Assembly (NCBI GenBank): GCA_030812955.1
Contig: JAUSTR010000014.1
Coordinates: 1 to 55,787 of the forward strand
Length of the DNA stretch: 55,787 nt
Source of the DNA: Bacillus alveayuensis
Lineage (GTDB): Bacteria > Bacillota > Bacilli > Bacillales > Aeribacillaceae
Reading direction: 5' to 3'
Shown: in pieces, positions 27,011 through 36,596 of the stretch
Position numbering within the stretch: the first letter of the stretch is position 1
How the letters are laid out: each line of letters starts with the position of its first letter
The notes under the pieces: model-generated
Told to the model about the DNA's origin: nothing
Seen by the model: only the letters and a program-made list of their open reading frames with translations
Databases searched by the model: none
Program-made: the position numbers and the translations under genes

Positions 27011-27073
27011 GAGGCTGACACGTATGACATGCTGTAATCCCTAAGGACAATGGCATGCTATGAAGTCAGCCTC
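27011..27073. terminator. Hairpin between convergent transporter genes
   Basis: GAGGCTGAC and GTCAGCCTC form the base of a long stem between the ends of two convergent genes. No long T-run follows on either strand, so it may be a weak bidirectional terminator or a small palindromic repeat. Confidence 0.5.
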
Positions 27074-27114
27074 TTGACTTTCTAGAACTCGATCAACTTG
27101 TTTATTTCACTCCT

Positions 27115-28203
27115 TTAAAAACGTGATGATCCATTGATTCCAACAGGCGATTTTCTTTTGTTCTGTATTTCTTTTATCCAAGCGATGACAATTGCCGCAA
27201 TGAGGGTAAATCCAAGATATCCCATTAGCGGATATACGGTTCCAACTAATGTAATAAAGCCAATAAAGCTTGCTGCAAAAGCGGTAGTACCAAATAAAGC
27301 CACAAACATTTTGAATTTGTCATGCTGAGGTTTGACGATACGGGCAGAAAAAGCATAAAGCATTCCGACTGCGGTGTTATAAATCATCCCTAACAAGATG
27401 ATCGACATGAACATACCGACGATAGGAGATAGCTCATTTGCTAAATAGAGCATCGGCATATCTACACCCATAATCGTCTCAACCTTTGCCAGCATCCCGA
27501 GATTAATCAATAATATTAGAACGCCTAATCCTATTCCTCCTAATATTCCTCCTAATCCGGCTGTTTTTTCATCTTTTACAGCTCCCCCCATGACCACTAG
27601 CATGGCCGCTCCTGCTGCAATGTTATAGGAAACGTATAAAAGTGCTCCTAATCCCCAGTTAGACGCAGCGGCATATTGTTGATCAATTAATTGGTTTGTA
27701 TCCAATAAACTATGTTCCATCGTAGCCAAAGAATAACCCGAAATGATCACAACGAGTACAAGTAAAAATGGAGTGATGAGGCCGATCATGGAGATCACCT
27801 TATGGATATTTAAAGAAACCGTTAAGATCGTGATGATCGTCATGAAAATACTCCCAACGATACTTGGGACTCCAAACTGCTGTTCAAAAATAGAACCAGC
27901 CCCTGCAATCATCACAACTAAAACACCAAATAAGAAAAACGTAATCATCATATCGACAACCACGCCAAGATAGCGCCCGCAAATGCTATAAATGACAGCT
28001 TTATGAGAAGTTGTCTGCATTTTGCTGCCTAGTTGGGTTAAATTCATCCCTAAAAAAGCAAAAAGAAGAGTAGCTAACATCGTGCCTAAAATCCCTAGCC
28101 AGCCAAAGCTCGTGAAAAATTGTAATATTTCTTGACCAGAGGCAAACCCTGCACCAACGATTAGACCAATAAATGCACCAGCAATTTGAATACTTTGCTT
28201 CAT
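27115..28203 (-). CDS. ykvI: YkvI-family membrane transporter
   Basis: A 362-residue protein with about ten membrane segments and the N-terminal GAFIGLIVGAGFASGQEI motif seen in YkvI-type members of the APC superfamily. The start has AAGGAGG upstream. It follows the racemase gene in the same direction with a hairpin in the 84-base gap, so it may be an attenuated last gene of that operon. Import or export of an amino acid would fit the D-amino acid conversion pathway beside it. The family has no firmly established substrate. Confidence 0.75.
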   Translation of the reverse strand: MKQSIQIAGAFIGLIVGAGFASGQEILQFFTSFGWLGILGTMLATLLFAFLGMNLTQLGSKMQTTSHKAVIYSICGRYLGVVVDMMITFFLFGVLVVMIAGAGSIFEQQFGVPSIVGSIFMTIITILTVSLNIHKVISMIGLITPFLLVLVVIISGYSLATMEHSLLDTNQLIDQQYAAASNWGLGALLYVSYNIAAGAAMLVVMGGAVKDEKTAGLGGILGGIGLGVLILLINLGMLAKVETIMGVDMPMLYLANELSPIVGMFMSIILLGMIYNTAVGMLYAFSARIVKPQHDKFKMFVALFGTTAFAASFIGFITLVGTVYPLMGYLGFTLIAAIVIAWIKEIQNKRKSPVGINGSSRF

Positions 28204-28258
28204 TTTTTCCTCCTTGCATTAGTTAGAATATTTTGATAATTTTATATGATAAAAGCGA

Positions 28259-28280
28259 TGGGAAGAGGCATCTCCTCCCA
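28259..28280 (-). terminator. Hairpin after the racemase gene
   Basis: On the minus strand TGGGAGGAG pairs with CTCTTCCCA (one G-U) and is followed by TCGCTTTTATC. It lies just after the racemase stop and would reduce read-through into ykvI. Confidence 0.6.
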
Positions 28281-28287
28281 ACAGCTA

Positions 28288-29397
28288 TTAGGATGAAAAA
28301 GATTTCTCATTAATAGTCAATTGTTGAATCACCTCAAGATTCGGCTCATATCCAATTCCCGGTTTGTCAGGAACCGTAATCACGCCATGATGAACTGTGA
28401 CCTCAGGGGTAATCACATCTTTTTCCCAATAACGGCTAGATGCTGCGGTATCACCTGGCAGCACAAAGTTCGATAAAGTTGTTAACGCAATATTATGCGC
28501 CCTTCCAATTCCAGACTCAAGCATTCCTCCGCACCAAACAGGTATATTGTGCTTCTCGCATAAATCGTGAATTCGTTTTGCTTCTGTTAAGCCACCGACA
28601 CGTCCTATTTTAATATTAATAATTTTCAAGCTTCCTAGTTCAATCGCTTTTCTAGCATCTTCATAAGAATGAATGCTCTCATCAAGACAGACTGGCGTTA
28701 ATATTTGTTTTTGCAGCTTCGCATGGTCGACAATATCATCCGATGCAAGCGGCTGCTCAATCATCATAAGATCAAATTCATCTAGCGCCTTTAATCGGTC
28801 TACATCATCAAGCCGGTAAGCCGAATTAGCGTCAGCCATTAATGGAACGTTCGGAAAATGCTTACGGATTTCCCGCATGACTTCAACATCCCATCCCGGC
28901 TTAATTTTCACTTTGATTCTCTTATATCCATCCTTGACATATTTCTCAATTAGATGAAGAAGCTCATCAACATTTTTTTGAATGCCAATGCTAATCCCGA
29001 CTTCTATTTCCTTTTTCGTTCCACCTAAAGCATTGGCAAGGGATACCCCTTTTTGTTTCGCATATAAATCCCAAACAGCTCCTTCAATCGTCGATTTGGC
29101 CATATTATTTTTACGAATGTTGGAAAAGATCTGCGATATTTCATCAGGATGTTCAATCTCTCTATTTAGAACACTTGGAATGAGAAAATCTTCTAATATG
29201 TGCCAATTCGTTTTTATCGTTTCCTCATTGTACCAAGGAGAATGGAATGCTACAGACTCTCCCCAGCCGCTCAATCCATTTTCATCCTTTGCTTCAAGTA
29301 AAAGAAACTCTTTATCTAAAAAGGAGCCAAAGCTTGTTGTAAAAACAAATTTCAATCTCATTTTGATATGACGTAAGATCACTTGTTTGACTTTCAT
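28288..29397 (-). CDS. N-succinylamino acid racemase / o-succinylbenzoate synthase family
   Basis: An enolase-superfamily enzyme of the muconate-lactonising subgroup. Acid-base lysines lie in RIKVKIKPG (second lysine of KxK) and NIKIGRVGG; metal ligands lie in [14 protein letters not shown] and CLDESIHS. Next to an N-succinyltransferase and an M20 hydrolase this is the racemase of the D- to L-amino acid route described in Geobacillus kaustophilus, not primarily a menaquinone enzyme. I choose the third of three consecutive ATGs (29397) for its spacing to AAGGTGGG. Promiscuous o-succinylbenzoate synthase activity is common in these enzymes. Confidence 0.87.
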   Translation of the reverse strand: MKVKQVILRHIKMRLKFVFTTSFGSFLDKEFLLLEAKDENGLSGWGESVAFHSPWYNEETIKTNWHILEDFLIPSVLNREIEHPDEISQIFSNIRKNNMAKSTIEGAVWDLYAKQKGVSLANALGGTKKEIEVGISIGIQKNVDELLHLIEKYVKDGYKRIKVKIKPGWDVEVMREIRKHFPNVPLMADANSAYRLDDVDRLKALDEFDLMMIEQPLASDDIVDHAKLQKQILTPVCLDESIHSYEDARKAIELGSLKIINIKIGRVGGLTEAKRIHDLCEKHNIPVWCGGMLESGIGRAHNIALTTLSNFVLPGDTAASSRYWEKDVITPEVTVHHGVITVPDKPGIGYEPNLEVIQQLTINEKSFSS

Positions 29398-29414
29398 CAT
29401 CATTCCCACCTTCA

Positions 29415-30242
29415 TCAAATGTTGACATGTATTCTTTGCATCAATAAATAATAATGAACCGGTTCATCGTCACTTTTCCTTAAAAATACAGCAGCATATC
29501 CTTTTTGAAACAATGCTTGGAACACTTTTCTCGTCTTTAAGCGCCACTCCATCGCCAAGGAATAATTTTCCCGTTTTAAATGTTGAAAATTTGCTGGAAC
29601 AGGAACGAGTACCGGTTTTTGTTGATCGGAAATATTTTCAATCTCATCTTCCACATCGTCTAAAATCGGTAACTGATCAATCGTGGTCTTCCACGGAAGC
29701 TTGAATGGTTCTTCCTCTATATTCACACCATGATGATCGATCACATGTGGACTGTTGATCCACCATTCTACTTTAAAGCGATCAGAAGGAAGACCGTAAT
29801 TCAAATTGTCTTCCATTTCCCCGTAGCAATTTTCTATATACGTCGAGCAAATCGCATGCAATTTCGAAAGATTTAAGTAAGCATTTCGAGTTTCGAGCGG
29901 ATCAAATGTCCACACGATTAAGTCATATCCCATGTCACGGGCAATCTCTTTTTGTGCTTTTTTTAGCTTTGCTCCAATTCCTTTTTCTTGATGGTCCGGA
30001 TGGATGCCAAGCATGTGCGAGCATAAATAGCTTTTGCCATGCTGAAAACCAGGAAAGCTGTAGCTAAATCCGACCATTTCGTTATCGATAAAAGCACCTA
30101 GTAATAGCCCGCCATTTTGCGCAGCCGTGATCGTTTGATGAAGTGGTAGTGGATCCATTTCCCATACTTGCTTTTCAAGATTTTGAACCATTTGTAAATC
30201 GGAATGGCTTTTTAATACGCGGATTTCTAGTGCTGTACTCAT
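29415..30242 (-). CDS. GNAT acyltransferase, probable D-amino acid N-succinyltransferase
   Basis: A 275-residue GNAT protein. The acyl-CoA binding segment is in [20 protein letters not shown] near residue 80, and the long C-terminal extension is typical of the group next to N-succinylamino acid racemases. In the known pathway it adds a succinyl group from succinyl-CoA to a D-amino acid. The start overlaps the hydrolase stop by four bases (ATGA), and the stop is followed within 20 bases by the racemase start, so all are co-translated. Substrate range is inferred from the operon. Confidence 0.82.
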   Translation of the reverse strand: MSTALEIRVLKSHSDLQMVQNLEKQVWEMDPLPLHQTITAAQNGGLLLGAFIDNEMVGFSYSFPGFQHGKSYLCSHMLGIHPDHQEKGIGAKLKKAQKEIARDMGYDLIVWTFDPLETRNAYLNLSKLHAICSTYIENCYGEMEDNLNYGLPSDRFKVEWWINSPHVIDHHGVNIEEEPFKLPWKTTIDQLPILDDVEDEIENISDQQKPVLVPVPANFQHLKRENYSLAMEWRLKTRKVFQALFQKGYAAVFLRKSDDEPVHYYLLMQRIHVNI

Positions 30243-31381
30243 GATATCTCACCCAATTCATATGCTTTGATGGTGTTTAAGAATGTTTTCGTTAAAATCT
30301 CGATACCAGTGTATATTGCCTTATGATTAAAGGTCATTTTCGGGTGATGCAGTCCTGGCTTTAAGTCAGAGCCTAGACCTAACATCGTTGCTTTGATGTG
30401 TGGTTTTTTCAATGTATAAAAATGAAAATCCTCTCCTCCCGTTGTGACAATAGGAGGTTTTAAGCGCTGTTCACCAATTGTGTCAATAATCGCTTGTTCC
30501 ATCAAACGCTGTGCTTGTGGATGAACCTTTGCTGCCGCAACATTTGCTTTCGTCTCTAACGTGATTGTAACTCCATAAAGTTTGGCAAGAGCATTGGCGA
30601 TGGCTTCAATTTTCTTCGTTAGCTCATTCATCACTTCATTTGTTTGGGCTCGTAAATCTAAACTAAACGTTGCTTTCCCTGGAATAATGTTTCCCGATTC
30701 ACCGCCAGCATGGAAGCTGGTCATTTTCGCTGTATATGGAATCATCGGGTCTAAATGAATGTTTTTCATTTCGTAAATGAAGGAAGCACCGATTTCAATG
30801 GCGTTTTGTCCCAGGTGGGGTCTTGCGCCATGGGCATCCTCGCCAACAATTTCACCTTTAATAAATTTAGCGGCTCCATGGTATATCGCAGGAGCGGCCT
30901 CACCGTCTTTCAATTCTTGAATAGGTCTAAGATGGACACCGTATAAAAAATCAACATCATCTAATACTTTTTTCTCCATCATTTTGAGGGCGCCCGTCCC
31001 TTTTTCCTCTGCTGGCTGAAAAATAAATTTTAGTTTAGCAGATGATGAGACATTTAGTTTTTGAAAAAGAAGCATTACGCCAAGAACCATTGTCATATGA
31101 GCGTCATGACCGCAGGAGTGATTTGCACAAAACTTTCCATCAACCTCCTGCCATAAAGCATCCATATCTGTCCGTAATGCGATACAAAAATCACCTGTTC
31201 CAATCTCCGAAACTAATCCAGGACAATCAGAAAAGGTTTGTACATGAAAACCCCGTTCCTGTAAAAAATGTTGAATATATGCTGTAGTCTTATATTCCTG
31301 CCAGCTAATTTCCGGATGCTGATGGAAATATGCAAAGATGGAATCAATCGTCGGCTTCAGTTCTTCAATGAATTTTTTCAC
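30239..31381 (-). CDS. M20 metallohydrolase, probable N-succinyl-L-amino acid desuccinylase
   Basis: A 380-residue M20-family amidohydrolase: metal ligands in HSCGHDAHMT near 100 and PAEEKGTGA near 132, a dimerisation domain with HAGGESGNIIPG, and a C-terminal ligand in LHHPKMTF. It should release the L-amino acid from its N-succinyl form after racemisation, making the D-to-L conversion irreversible. I choose the GTG at 31381, nine bases after GGAGG; the longer frame would start with TTG directly on that site. It lies five bases after the regulator stop. Confidence 0.83.
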   Translation of the reverse strand: MKKFIEELKPTIDSIFAYFHQHPEISWQEYKTTAYIQHFLQERGFHVQTFSDCPGLVSEIGTGDFCIALRTDMDALWQEVDGKFCANHSCGHDAHMTMVLGVMLLFQKLNVSSSAKLKFIFQPAEEKGTGALKMMEKKVLDDVDFLYGVHLRPIQELKDGEAAPAIYHGAAKFIKGEIVGEDAHGARPHLGQNAIEIGASFIYEMKNIHLDPMIPYTAKMTSFHAGGESGNIIPGKATFSLDLRAQTNEVMNELTKKIEAIANALAKLYGVTITLETKANVAAAKVHPQAQRLMEQAIIDTIGEQRLKPPIVTTGGEDFHFYTLKKPHIKATMLGLGSDLKPGLHHPKMTFNHKAIYTGIEILTKTFLNTIKAYELGEIS

Positions 31382-31386
31382 GCATT

Positions 31387-32241
31387 TCAACCTCCATCAC
31401 GAACAAAAAAGAAATCTCCATTTAATTGATCATATTGCTCCTTTCTCTTTTCAAATCGCTCCTTATCCTTAATGGAAACACCTGCTACAAGCGCGTTTAA
31501 AAAGGAAAACAACGCTGGAGCAGAATCAATCGTCGATTTTTCAGATGAAAAAATTTGAAATATCACATCGGAATACTCATGAATTGGAGCTAATGGCGAA
31601 TCGGTAATTCCAATAACATATACTCCTTGTTCTTTCGCTAATTGGGCAACTTTAATCGTTTCCATTAAGTAGCGATGAAACGAAATTGCAATTAACGTAG
31701 AGCTTTCATCCATTTCACTGATGGACAATAACAAATCATCGGTATCTGGACGAAGTAGTTGGACATTCCCCCGAATAAGACCGAGCGTAAAGGCTAACCA
31801 GCTTGCAGCGGAAAAAGAAGTACGCAATCCAGAAATATAGACTTTATTCGATTTTACTAATTGATCCACAGCGTTGTTGAAATCTTTCTCTTGAATATGA
31901 TGGATCGTTTCTTGAATATGTCTCAAATCTTGTTCCATCACTTTTGCATAAAAATGGGGCTGCTCCGCTAATTCCAGTTTGCTAGAAAAATATTGCTCAA
32001 GACTGCTTTTCCGATCAAGCAGCTGTTTGCGAACCATTTTTTGCAGCTCAGAAAAACCAGATAATTTAATCGAATAGCAAAAGCGAATGACTGTCGTTTC
32101 ACTGACTCCGACGTTGTCGCCAATTTCTTTTGCTGATTTAACTGCAAAATCTCTTGGAATTTCTAATAAATATTTCGCAACCTTTTGCTGCCCCTTTGAA
32201 AGATTTTTATACTCCTTTTGAATAATATCTGTTAAATTCAT
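31387..32241 (-). CDS. MurR/RpiR-family transcriptional regulator
   Basis: A 284-residue regulator with an N-terminal RpiR helix-turn-helix (AKEIGDNVGVSETTVIRFCYSIKLSGFSE) and a C-terminal SIS sugar-phosphate type domain (VYISGLRTSFSAASW, STLIAISFHRYLMET). It is first in the operon with the hydrolase, succinyltransferase and racemase, so it probably controls that operon and itself. Two palindromes of the form GAAGTTTAWACTTY lie upstream. The ligand is unknown; a succinyl-amino acid or an amino acid would be reasonable guesses. Confidence 0.88.
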   Translation of the reverse strand: MNLTDIIQKEYKNLSKGQQKVAKYLLEIPRDFAVKSAKEIGDNVGVSETTVIRFCYSIKLSGFSELQKMVRKQLLDRKSSLEQYFSSKLELAEQPHFYAKVMEQDLRHIQETIHHIQEKDFNNAVDQLVKSNKVYISGLRTSFSAASWLAFTLGLIRGNVQLLRPDTDDLLLSISEMDESSTLIAISFHRYLMETIKVAQLAKEQGVYVIGITDSPLAPIHEYSDVIFQIFSSEKSTIDSAPALFSFLNALVAGVSIKDKERFEKRKEQYDQLNGDFFFVRDGG

Positions 32242-32270
32242 CGATCATTCACCTTTTGATGAAAAAAATA

Positions 32271-32314
32271 GAAGTTTAAACTTTATAATAACTACAAAAC
32301 GAAGTTTATACTTC
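32271..32314. promoter_or_regulatory. Paired palindromic operators of the RpiR operon
   Basis: GAAGTTTAAACTTT (32271-32284) and GAAGTTTATACTTC (32301-32314) are near-identical palindromes 30 bases apart, about three helical turns. They lie in the A/T-rich promoter region before the RpiR gene. This spacing suits cooperative binding of a dimeric repressor. Confidence 0.7.
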
Positions 32315-32468
32315 ATATATAATTATTAATAAAATTACCATAAACGTCATGACGCGTAAAGATAATTTCGAAAATTCCATTAAATAACGTTCATCCATTT
32401 AATTAATCATGAATAATAACAATAATACGAAAACTGTTTGAAAATATTGTGAATGTTCCATTTTTAAA

Positions 32469-32497
32469 TTGGGAAAAGTTCGTTTTAGTGATATAAT
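32469..32497 (+). promoter_or_regulatory. Sigma-A promoter of gldA
   Basis: TTGGGA (32469-32474) and TATAAT (32492-32497) are separated by 17 bases, about 50 bases before the glycerol dehydrogenase start. Confidence 0.75.
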
Positions 32498-32547
32498 CCA
32501 TGGTAGGAAGTATATTTTTCCAAAAAATCACTTTGGAGGGGTATAAA

Positions 32548-33642
32548 ATGGCAAGAATTATTAACTCACCAGCAAAATACATACAAGGTAAAGGAGAGCT
32601 TCAAAATATTAGTCAGCATATTCGGCCTTTAGGGAAATCCTTTTTAATCATCGCTGATGAATTCGTCTTAGGTCTAACTCGTGAAACAATTGAACAAAGC
32701 TTTTCCGATCAAGAGGGCACTTTGACTTTCGAGACGTTCCGAGGTGAATGTTCAAAGCAAGAAGTAAGTCGCCTGCAAACGATTGTCCAAGAAAATGACA
32801 TTGATGTTATTGTTGGTGTTGGCGGAGGAAAAACACTCGATACCGCAAAAGCTGTAGCGTATTATTCTAAACTTCCTGTTGTGATCGTGCCAACGATTGC
32901 ATCAACAGATGCCCCATGCAGTGCGTTATCTGTTCTATACACAGAAGAAGGAGTATTTGACGAATATTTAATCTTGCCGAAAAACCCCGATATTGTTCTT
33001 GTAGACACGCAAATTGTTGCAAATGCTCCGGCAAGACTTCTTGCAGCTGGTATTGGTGATGCTCTAGCCACATATGTAGAAGCAAGAGCTTGCTACGAAG
33101 CAAACGCCATTCCAATGGCTGGTGGTACGATTACTAAGGCAGCGATTTCACTTGCTGAGCTTTGTCAACAAACATTATTTGAAGATGGAGTAAAAGCGTT
33201 CCTTGCTGTGGAACAAAACCTTGTCACAAAAGCTGTAGAAAATATTGTCGAAGCGAACACCTATTTGAGCGGTGTCGGTTTTGAAAGCGGCGGTCTTGCA
33301 GCAGCTCATGCGATTCACAACGGGTTTACCGTCATCGATGACCCTCATCATTTATACCATGGTGAAAAAGTAGCGTTTGGAACAATCACTCAACTCGTTT
33401 TAGAAAACCGCAGCATCGAAGAAATTCAAAAATACGTAAACCTCTGTGCAGAGATCGGCTTGCCAGTTACACTTGAAGAAATGGGCATTACCGAAGATAT
33501 TGAGTCTAAAATACGAAAAGTGGCCGAAGCTTCCTGCCAAGAAGGCGAAACGATTCACAACATGCCATTTCCAGTTACACCAGATGATGTTTACGCAGCT
33601 ATACTTGCAGCTAACACCATTGGAAAAAAATTAAAGTCATAA
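32548..33642 (+). CDS. gldA: Glycerol dehydrogenase
   Basis: An NAD- and zinc-dependent dehydrogenase of 364 residues that oxidises glycerol to dihydroxyacetone. Visible features are the NAD loop VGVGGGKTLDTAKAV, the zinc ligand aspartate in AGIGDALATYVEA, and histidines in AAAHAIHNGF and HHLYHGEKVAFG. These are the three ligands known in the Geobacillus stearothermophilus enzyme. I choose the ATG at 32548, seven bases after GGAGGGG, dropping a 16-codon extension. It has its own promoter and terminator. No dihydroxyacetone kinase genes are nearby, so the linked pathway is not evident. Confidence 0.95.
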   Translation: MARIINSPAKYIQGKGELQNISQHIRPLGKSFLIIADEFVLGLTRETIEQSFSDQEGTLTFETFRGECSKQEVSRLQTIVQENDIDVIVGVGGGKTLDTAKAVAYYSKLPVVIVPTIASTDAPCSALSVLYTEEGVFDEYLILPKNPDIVLVDTQIVANAPARLLAAGIGDALATYVEARACYEANAIPMAGGTITKAAISLAELCQQTLFEDGVKAFLAVEQNLVTKAVENIVEANTYLSGVGFESGGLAAAHAIHNGFTVIDDPHHLYHGEKVAFGTITQLVLENRSIEEIQKYVNLCAEIGLPVTLEEMGITEDIESKIRKVAEASCQEGETIHNMPFPVTPDDVYAAILAANTIGKKLKS

Positions 33643-33671
33643 CCAAATAAATAACATTTCTTCATAAAAGG

Positions 33672-33726
33672 AAGAGACTCTCTCGTAAAAGGTCCATTTT
33701 TATGACCTGATGAGACAGTCTCTTTT
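33672..33726 (+). terminator. Terminator of gldA
   Basis: AAGAGACT pairs with AGTCTCTT across a long loop with internal pairing, followed by TTTGTAC. It lies between the convergent gldA and acxC genes and may serve both strands. Confidence 0.65.
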
Positions 33727-33784
33727 GTACACTTTTGTCCTTTTTATTCACCTGTTTAGTTCAAATTGCGTTTTCTTTCATTGC

Positions 33785-34285
33785 TTATTTCACCTGAGGA
33801 AGTGGACGATTCAGCCACTCGCTATAAAAAGCATCAATATCCGGCTCAAAATCTTTTAATATTGGGTACCATGGTGTGACTGCTTCTACCTCTAGCTGGC
33901 TCGCACAGTTCGGACAATAGTATTCACGAATAACTTGCCACTCTGGATCTGGTGCAAGCATTTTCGGATATAGTTCCGCCATTTTTGCCTCCGTATCACG
34001 AACATAGATGAGAGCATGCAGCTTCCAGTTGTCACTAGCCTCACAAAATTCATGTCCGCAATCACATTTTACGATTCGTCTGCCGTCTTGCTTCTGAACG
34101 ATGTAAAGGTGAAGTCCAGCTGGCAGCAATATTGGATCGTCCCACGGAACCCTTTCCTGCAGGATGCTAATATACTTGTCAAATCGGTCAGCATCCTTAA
34201 AATTTGAAAGCATTTCTTTTAATTTGTAAAAATCAATCGATCCATCAATTAACTCTTCAATCGTTTTACGATCATATTGTGTCAT
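33785..34285 (-). CDS. acxC: Acetone carboxylase gamma subunit
   Basis: The small 166-residue subunit of acetone carboxylase. It carries a zinc-binding set CDCGHEFC and CPNC and the conserved APDPEWQVIREYYCP segment. It assembles with the alpha and beta subunits into the enzyme that carboxylates acetone to acetoacetate using ATP. The ATG at 34285 has GGGGTGAG upstream, and the gene lies 16 bases after acxB as the last gene of the operon. Confidence 0.9.
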   Translation of the reverse strand: MTQYDRKTIEELIDGSIDFYKLKEMLSNFKDADRFDKYISILQERVPWDDPILLPAGLHLYIVQKQDGRRIVKCDCGHEFCEASDNWKLHALIYVRDTEAKMAELYPKMLAPDPEWQVIREYYCPNCASQLEVEAVTPWYPILKDFEPDIDAFYSEWLNRPLPQVK

Positions 34286-34301
34286 AATCTCACCCCATTC
34301 G

Positions 34302-36578
34302 TTATGATTTTTTCTGGCGATTTATTTTCGCCCCAAAGGTCGGCACGCCTAACTCGTCTTCTGTTAAATGCCATTCGTTCGGAAGCTTCCAAAATTCTTT
34401 AAACTCATTCACAAATTTTTCACTTAAAGCAAAGCTTCCTGCATACATATGTCGAACTTGCACAGCCGCTTCTTTGTTGATAACTTTTTGTCTCTCCTGC
34501 TTTATCCATTCTTTTACTGGAAGTCCTCGCTTAAGACGCTCTTTTCTCATTTCTTTCCGACGCTTATCGGTCGCTTTCTCATCAACGATATACTTACCCT
34601 TTTCATTTTGACTCACAACAGCACCGTAAACGCTTTCAGCATAGCGCGGAAGCAGGTGTCCTTCATTTAAATCATCCTCAATCATTTTCGGATTGCGCTC
34701 AAGCGGATCTCCAAATCCAGGACCCCCACGAAGGTAATTTAAATATAGATCGTAATTTTCAAAAATGGTTTCAGTCGTAATAGCTTGCTTATCGCGGATA
34801 ATTTCCTTCGCTTCCATTAAATGATCATATTTCGGGTTATCCGGGTCAGTATCTCCACCTGTTGGAATTGGTAGTCTCTTTTCAATTCGTTCTTTCAAGT
34901 TTGTACCATGTGCTTCAAAACGGTAGCCAGATGCTGCTGGATAGCCGCCCATTAAACCGCAGTCACTTGACATGTAGCCATTCCCCATAAAGAACATCGT
35001 CCAGTCTTTCGCACCATATACCATCCGTAAAGTCTCGTATCCGCTGCCGCCACGGTATTTTCCGTACCCTGCTGTATTTGGTTTAATGCTTCGGCCTAAA
35101 TAAAGGAGTGGTTCGGCAAGCTCCCAAATTTCCATATCTCCCATATCGCCTTCAGGGTTCCAGATCGCCGCTGCATGGCTGATACCGTCTCGAACCGCAC
35201 TTGCTCCAACACCTTCAGCTGCTGATTCGAAGCTGTTAACGGCATGATTTTCATTAAATTGGTTATAACCGCCTCCTTGCAGCCAGTTCGACGTATTCGC
35301 ATTACCAGCATTGACTTCTTCCAAATATCCCCGGGCAAAGTAGTTGCGGCTAAGTGCACGCCATAACGGACTCCACGCTGACACGAGGAAGTGCCATGCA
35401 TAGCTGTGTGCGGTCCGAATATCGTCTGGATTTAACCATGATCCGTATGGTAGGTCAAATTGGCTCGCATAATAAGCTCCGTCATTTACCCGATCGTTCG
35501 GGATAAGAGTTTGCGACATCATAACCCATATACCGCTCGTAATCGAAACAGGCGTTGCGTTGTAGCTGTGCCAACCCCATCGATTGACCCCTTCGAAGTC
35601 GATTTGAAACTTGCCATCCTTGTGAACAGTCAGTTCAGTCGGTGCATGCATAATCGTGTTTACGCGAGCGTAAGGTGGAACATCAAGATTTTTATATGGT
35701 ACGTCCACAAATGAAACTTGGCGGTATTTACCCGGAATCAACAACGTTTTCACCTGATTAACAAAGCCGCGGCGTCCGTCCTCAATCACCTCTCGAATAA
35801 AATGCTTATATGTGTCAACACCTTCCTCCTTGATAATATCAAGGACAAGATCCCTAATCATGTGGCAGCCTGCAATGCGCGTCCGTTCATCAAGCAGCCA
35901 GTACTTTGTTGTTCGGACAGAACGCTGGCTTTCAATGAGCCAATCCTTAAAGAGCGTATCGTTTTTACCGATTTTTCGGCAGGCCACTTGGTATCCATCA
36001 TCATATCGGGTAACCGGACCGACTGTCATACTTCCTGGTGCCGTTGCGCCAACATCGATGACATGGGTAACCCCGCCAACCCAACCAATTAGCTCACCAT
36101 CGTGAAAGATCGGGACAATCGTATGAACGTCACATGGATGAACATTTCCGATTTGGCAATCATTGTTACAAAATATATCTCCATCTTCAATACCTGGATT
36201 TTCTTCATAATCATTTTGAATCATATATTTAATTGCTGCACCCATCGTCCCGACGTGAATGATAATTCCAGTTGAAGTGACAATGGAATCTCCTTCTGGC
36301 GTATAAAGTGTAAAGCATAATTCTCCTTCCTGCTCAACAATCGGGGAAGCCGCTACTCTTTTGGCCGTTTCCCTTGCATGGACAACCCCTCCCCGCAATT
36401 TCGAAAAGATTTTTTCATAGCGGATCGGATCGGTTTCTTTTAATGGTAATGTCCTTAACCCTGCATAATATCCTGTCGCTCGGCTAATTTCATCCACTTC
36501 CTTGCGCATCTGTTTGATCGTTTTTCCGTCCCAGCCAATATTTTGACGGTTTTGTAAGGTTTTTTCAGTCATCGTCAT
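34302..36578 (-). CDS. acxB: Acetone carboxylase alpha subunit (hydantoinase B family)
   Basis: The 758-residue product belongs to the HyuB/hydantoinase B family and has the length usual for acetone carboxylase alpha. Features include DGDIFCNNDCQIGNVHPCDVH, with likely metal and substrate ligands, and the glycine-rich YGKYRGGSGYETLR segment. This subunit hosts the carboxylation site in characterised enzymes. It starts 18 bases after acxA. Adjacent acxA, acxC and an AcxR-like activator make the acetone assignment much better than generic hydantoinase. Confidence 0.92.
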   Translation of the reverse strand: MTMTEKTLQNRQNIGWDGKTIKQMRKEVDEISRATGYYAGLRTLPLKETDPIRYEKIFSKLRGGVVHARETAKRVAASPIVEQEGELCFTLYTPEGDSIVTSTGIIIHVGTMGAAIKYMIQNDYEENPGIEDGDIFCNNDCQIGNVHPCDVHTIVPIFHDGELIGWVGGVTHVIDVGATAPGSMTVGPVTRYDDGYQVACRKIGKNDTLFKDWLIESQRSVRTTKYWLLDERTRIAGCHMIRDLVLDIIKEEGVDTYKHFIREVIEDGRRGFVNQVKTLLIPGKYRQVSFVDVPYKNLDVPPYARVNTIMHAPTELTVHKDGKFQIDFEGVNRWGWHSYNATPVSITSGIWVMMSQTLIPNDRVNDGAYYASQFDLPYGSWLNPDDIRTAHSYAWHFLVSAWSPLWRALSRNYFARGYLEEVNAGNANTSNWLQGGGYNQFNENHAVNSFESAAEGVGASAVRDGISHAAAIWNPEGDMGDMEIWELAEPLLYLGRSIKPNTAGYGKYRGGSGYETLRMVYGAKDWTMFFMGNGYMSSDCGLMGGYPAASGYRFEAHGTNLKERIEKRLPIPTGGDTDPDNPKYDHLMEAKEIIRDKQAITTETIFENYDLYLNYLRGGPGFGDPLERNPKMIEDDLNEGHLLPRYAESVYGAVVSQNEKGKYIVDEKATDKRRKEMRKERLKRGLPVKEWIKQERQKVINKEAAVQVRHMYAGSFALSEKFVNEFKEFWKLPNEWHLTEDELGVPTFGAKINRQKKS

Positions 36579-36596
36579 GAAAAATAACCCCCTTTA

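Noticed and set aside
28288-29397. Annotation as a menaquinone-pathway menC
   Set aside because: No other men genes are nearby, and the neighbours are the succinyltransferase and M20 hydrolase of the D-amino acid route.
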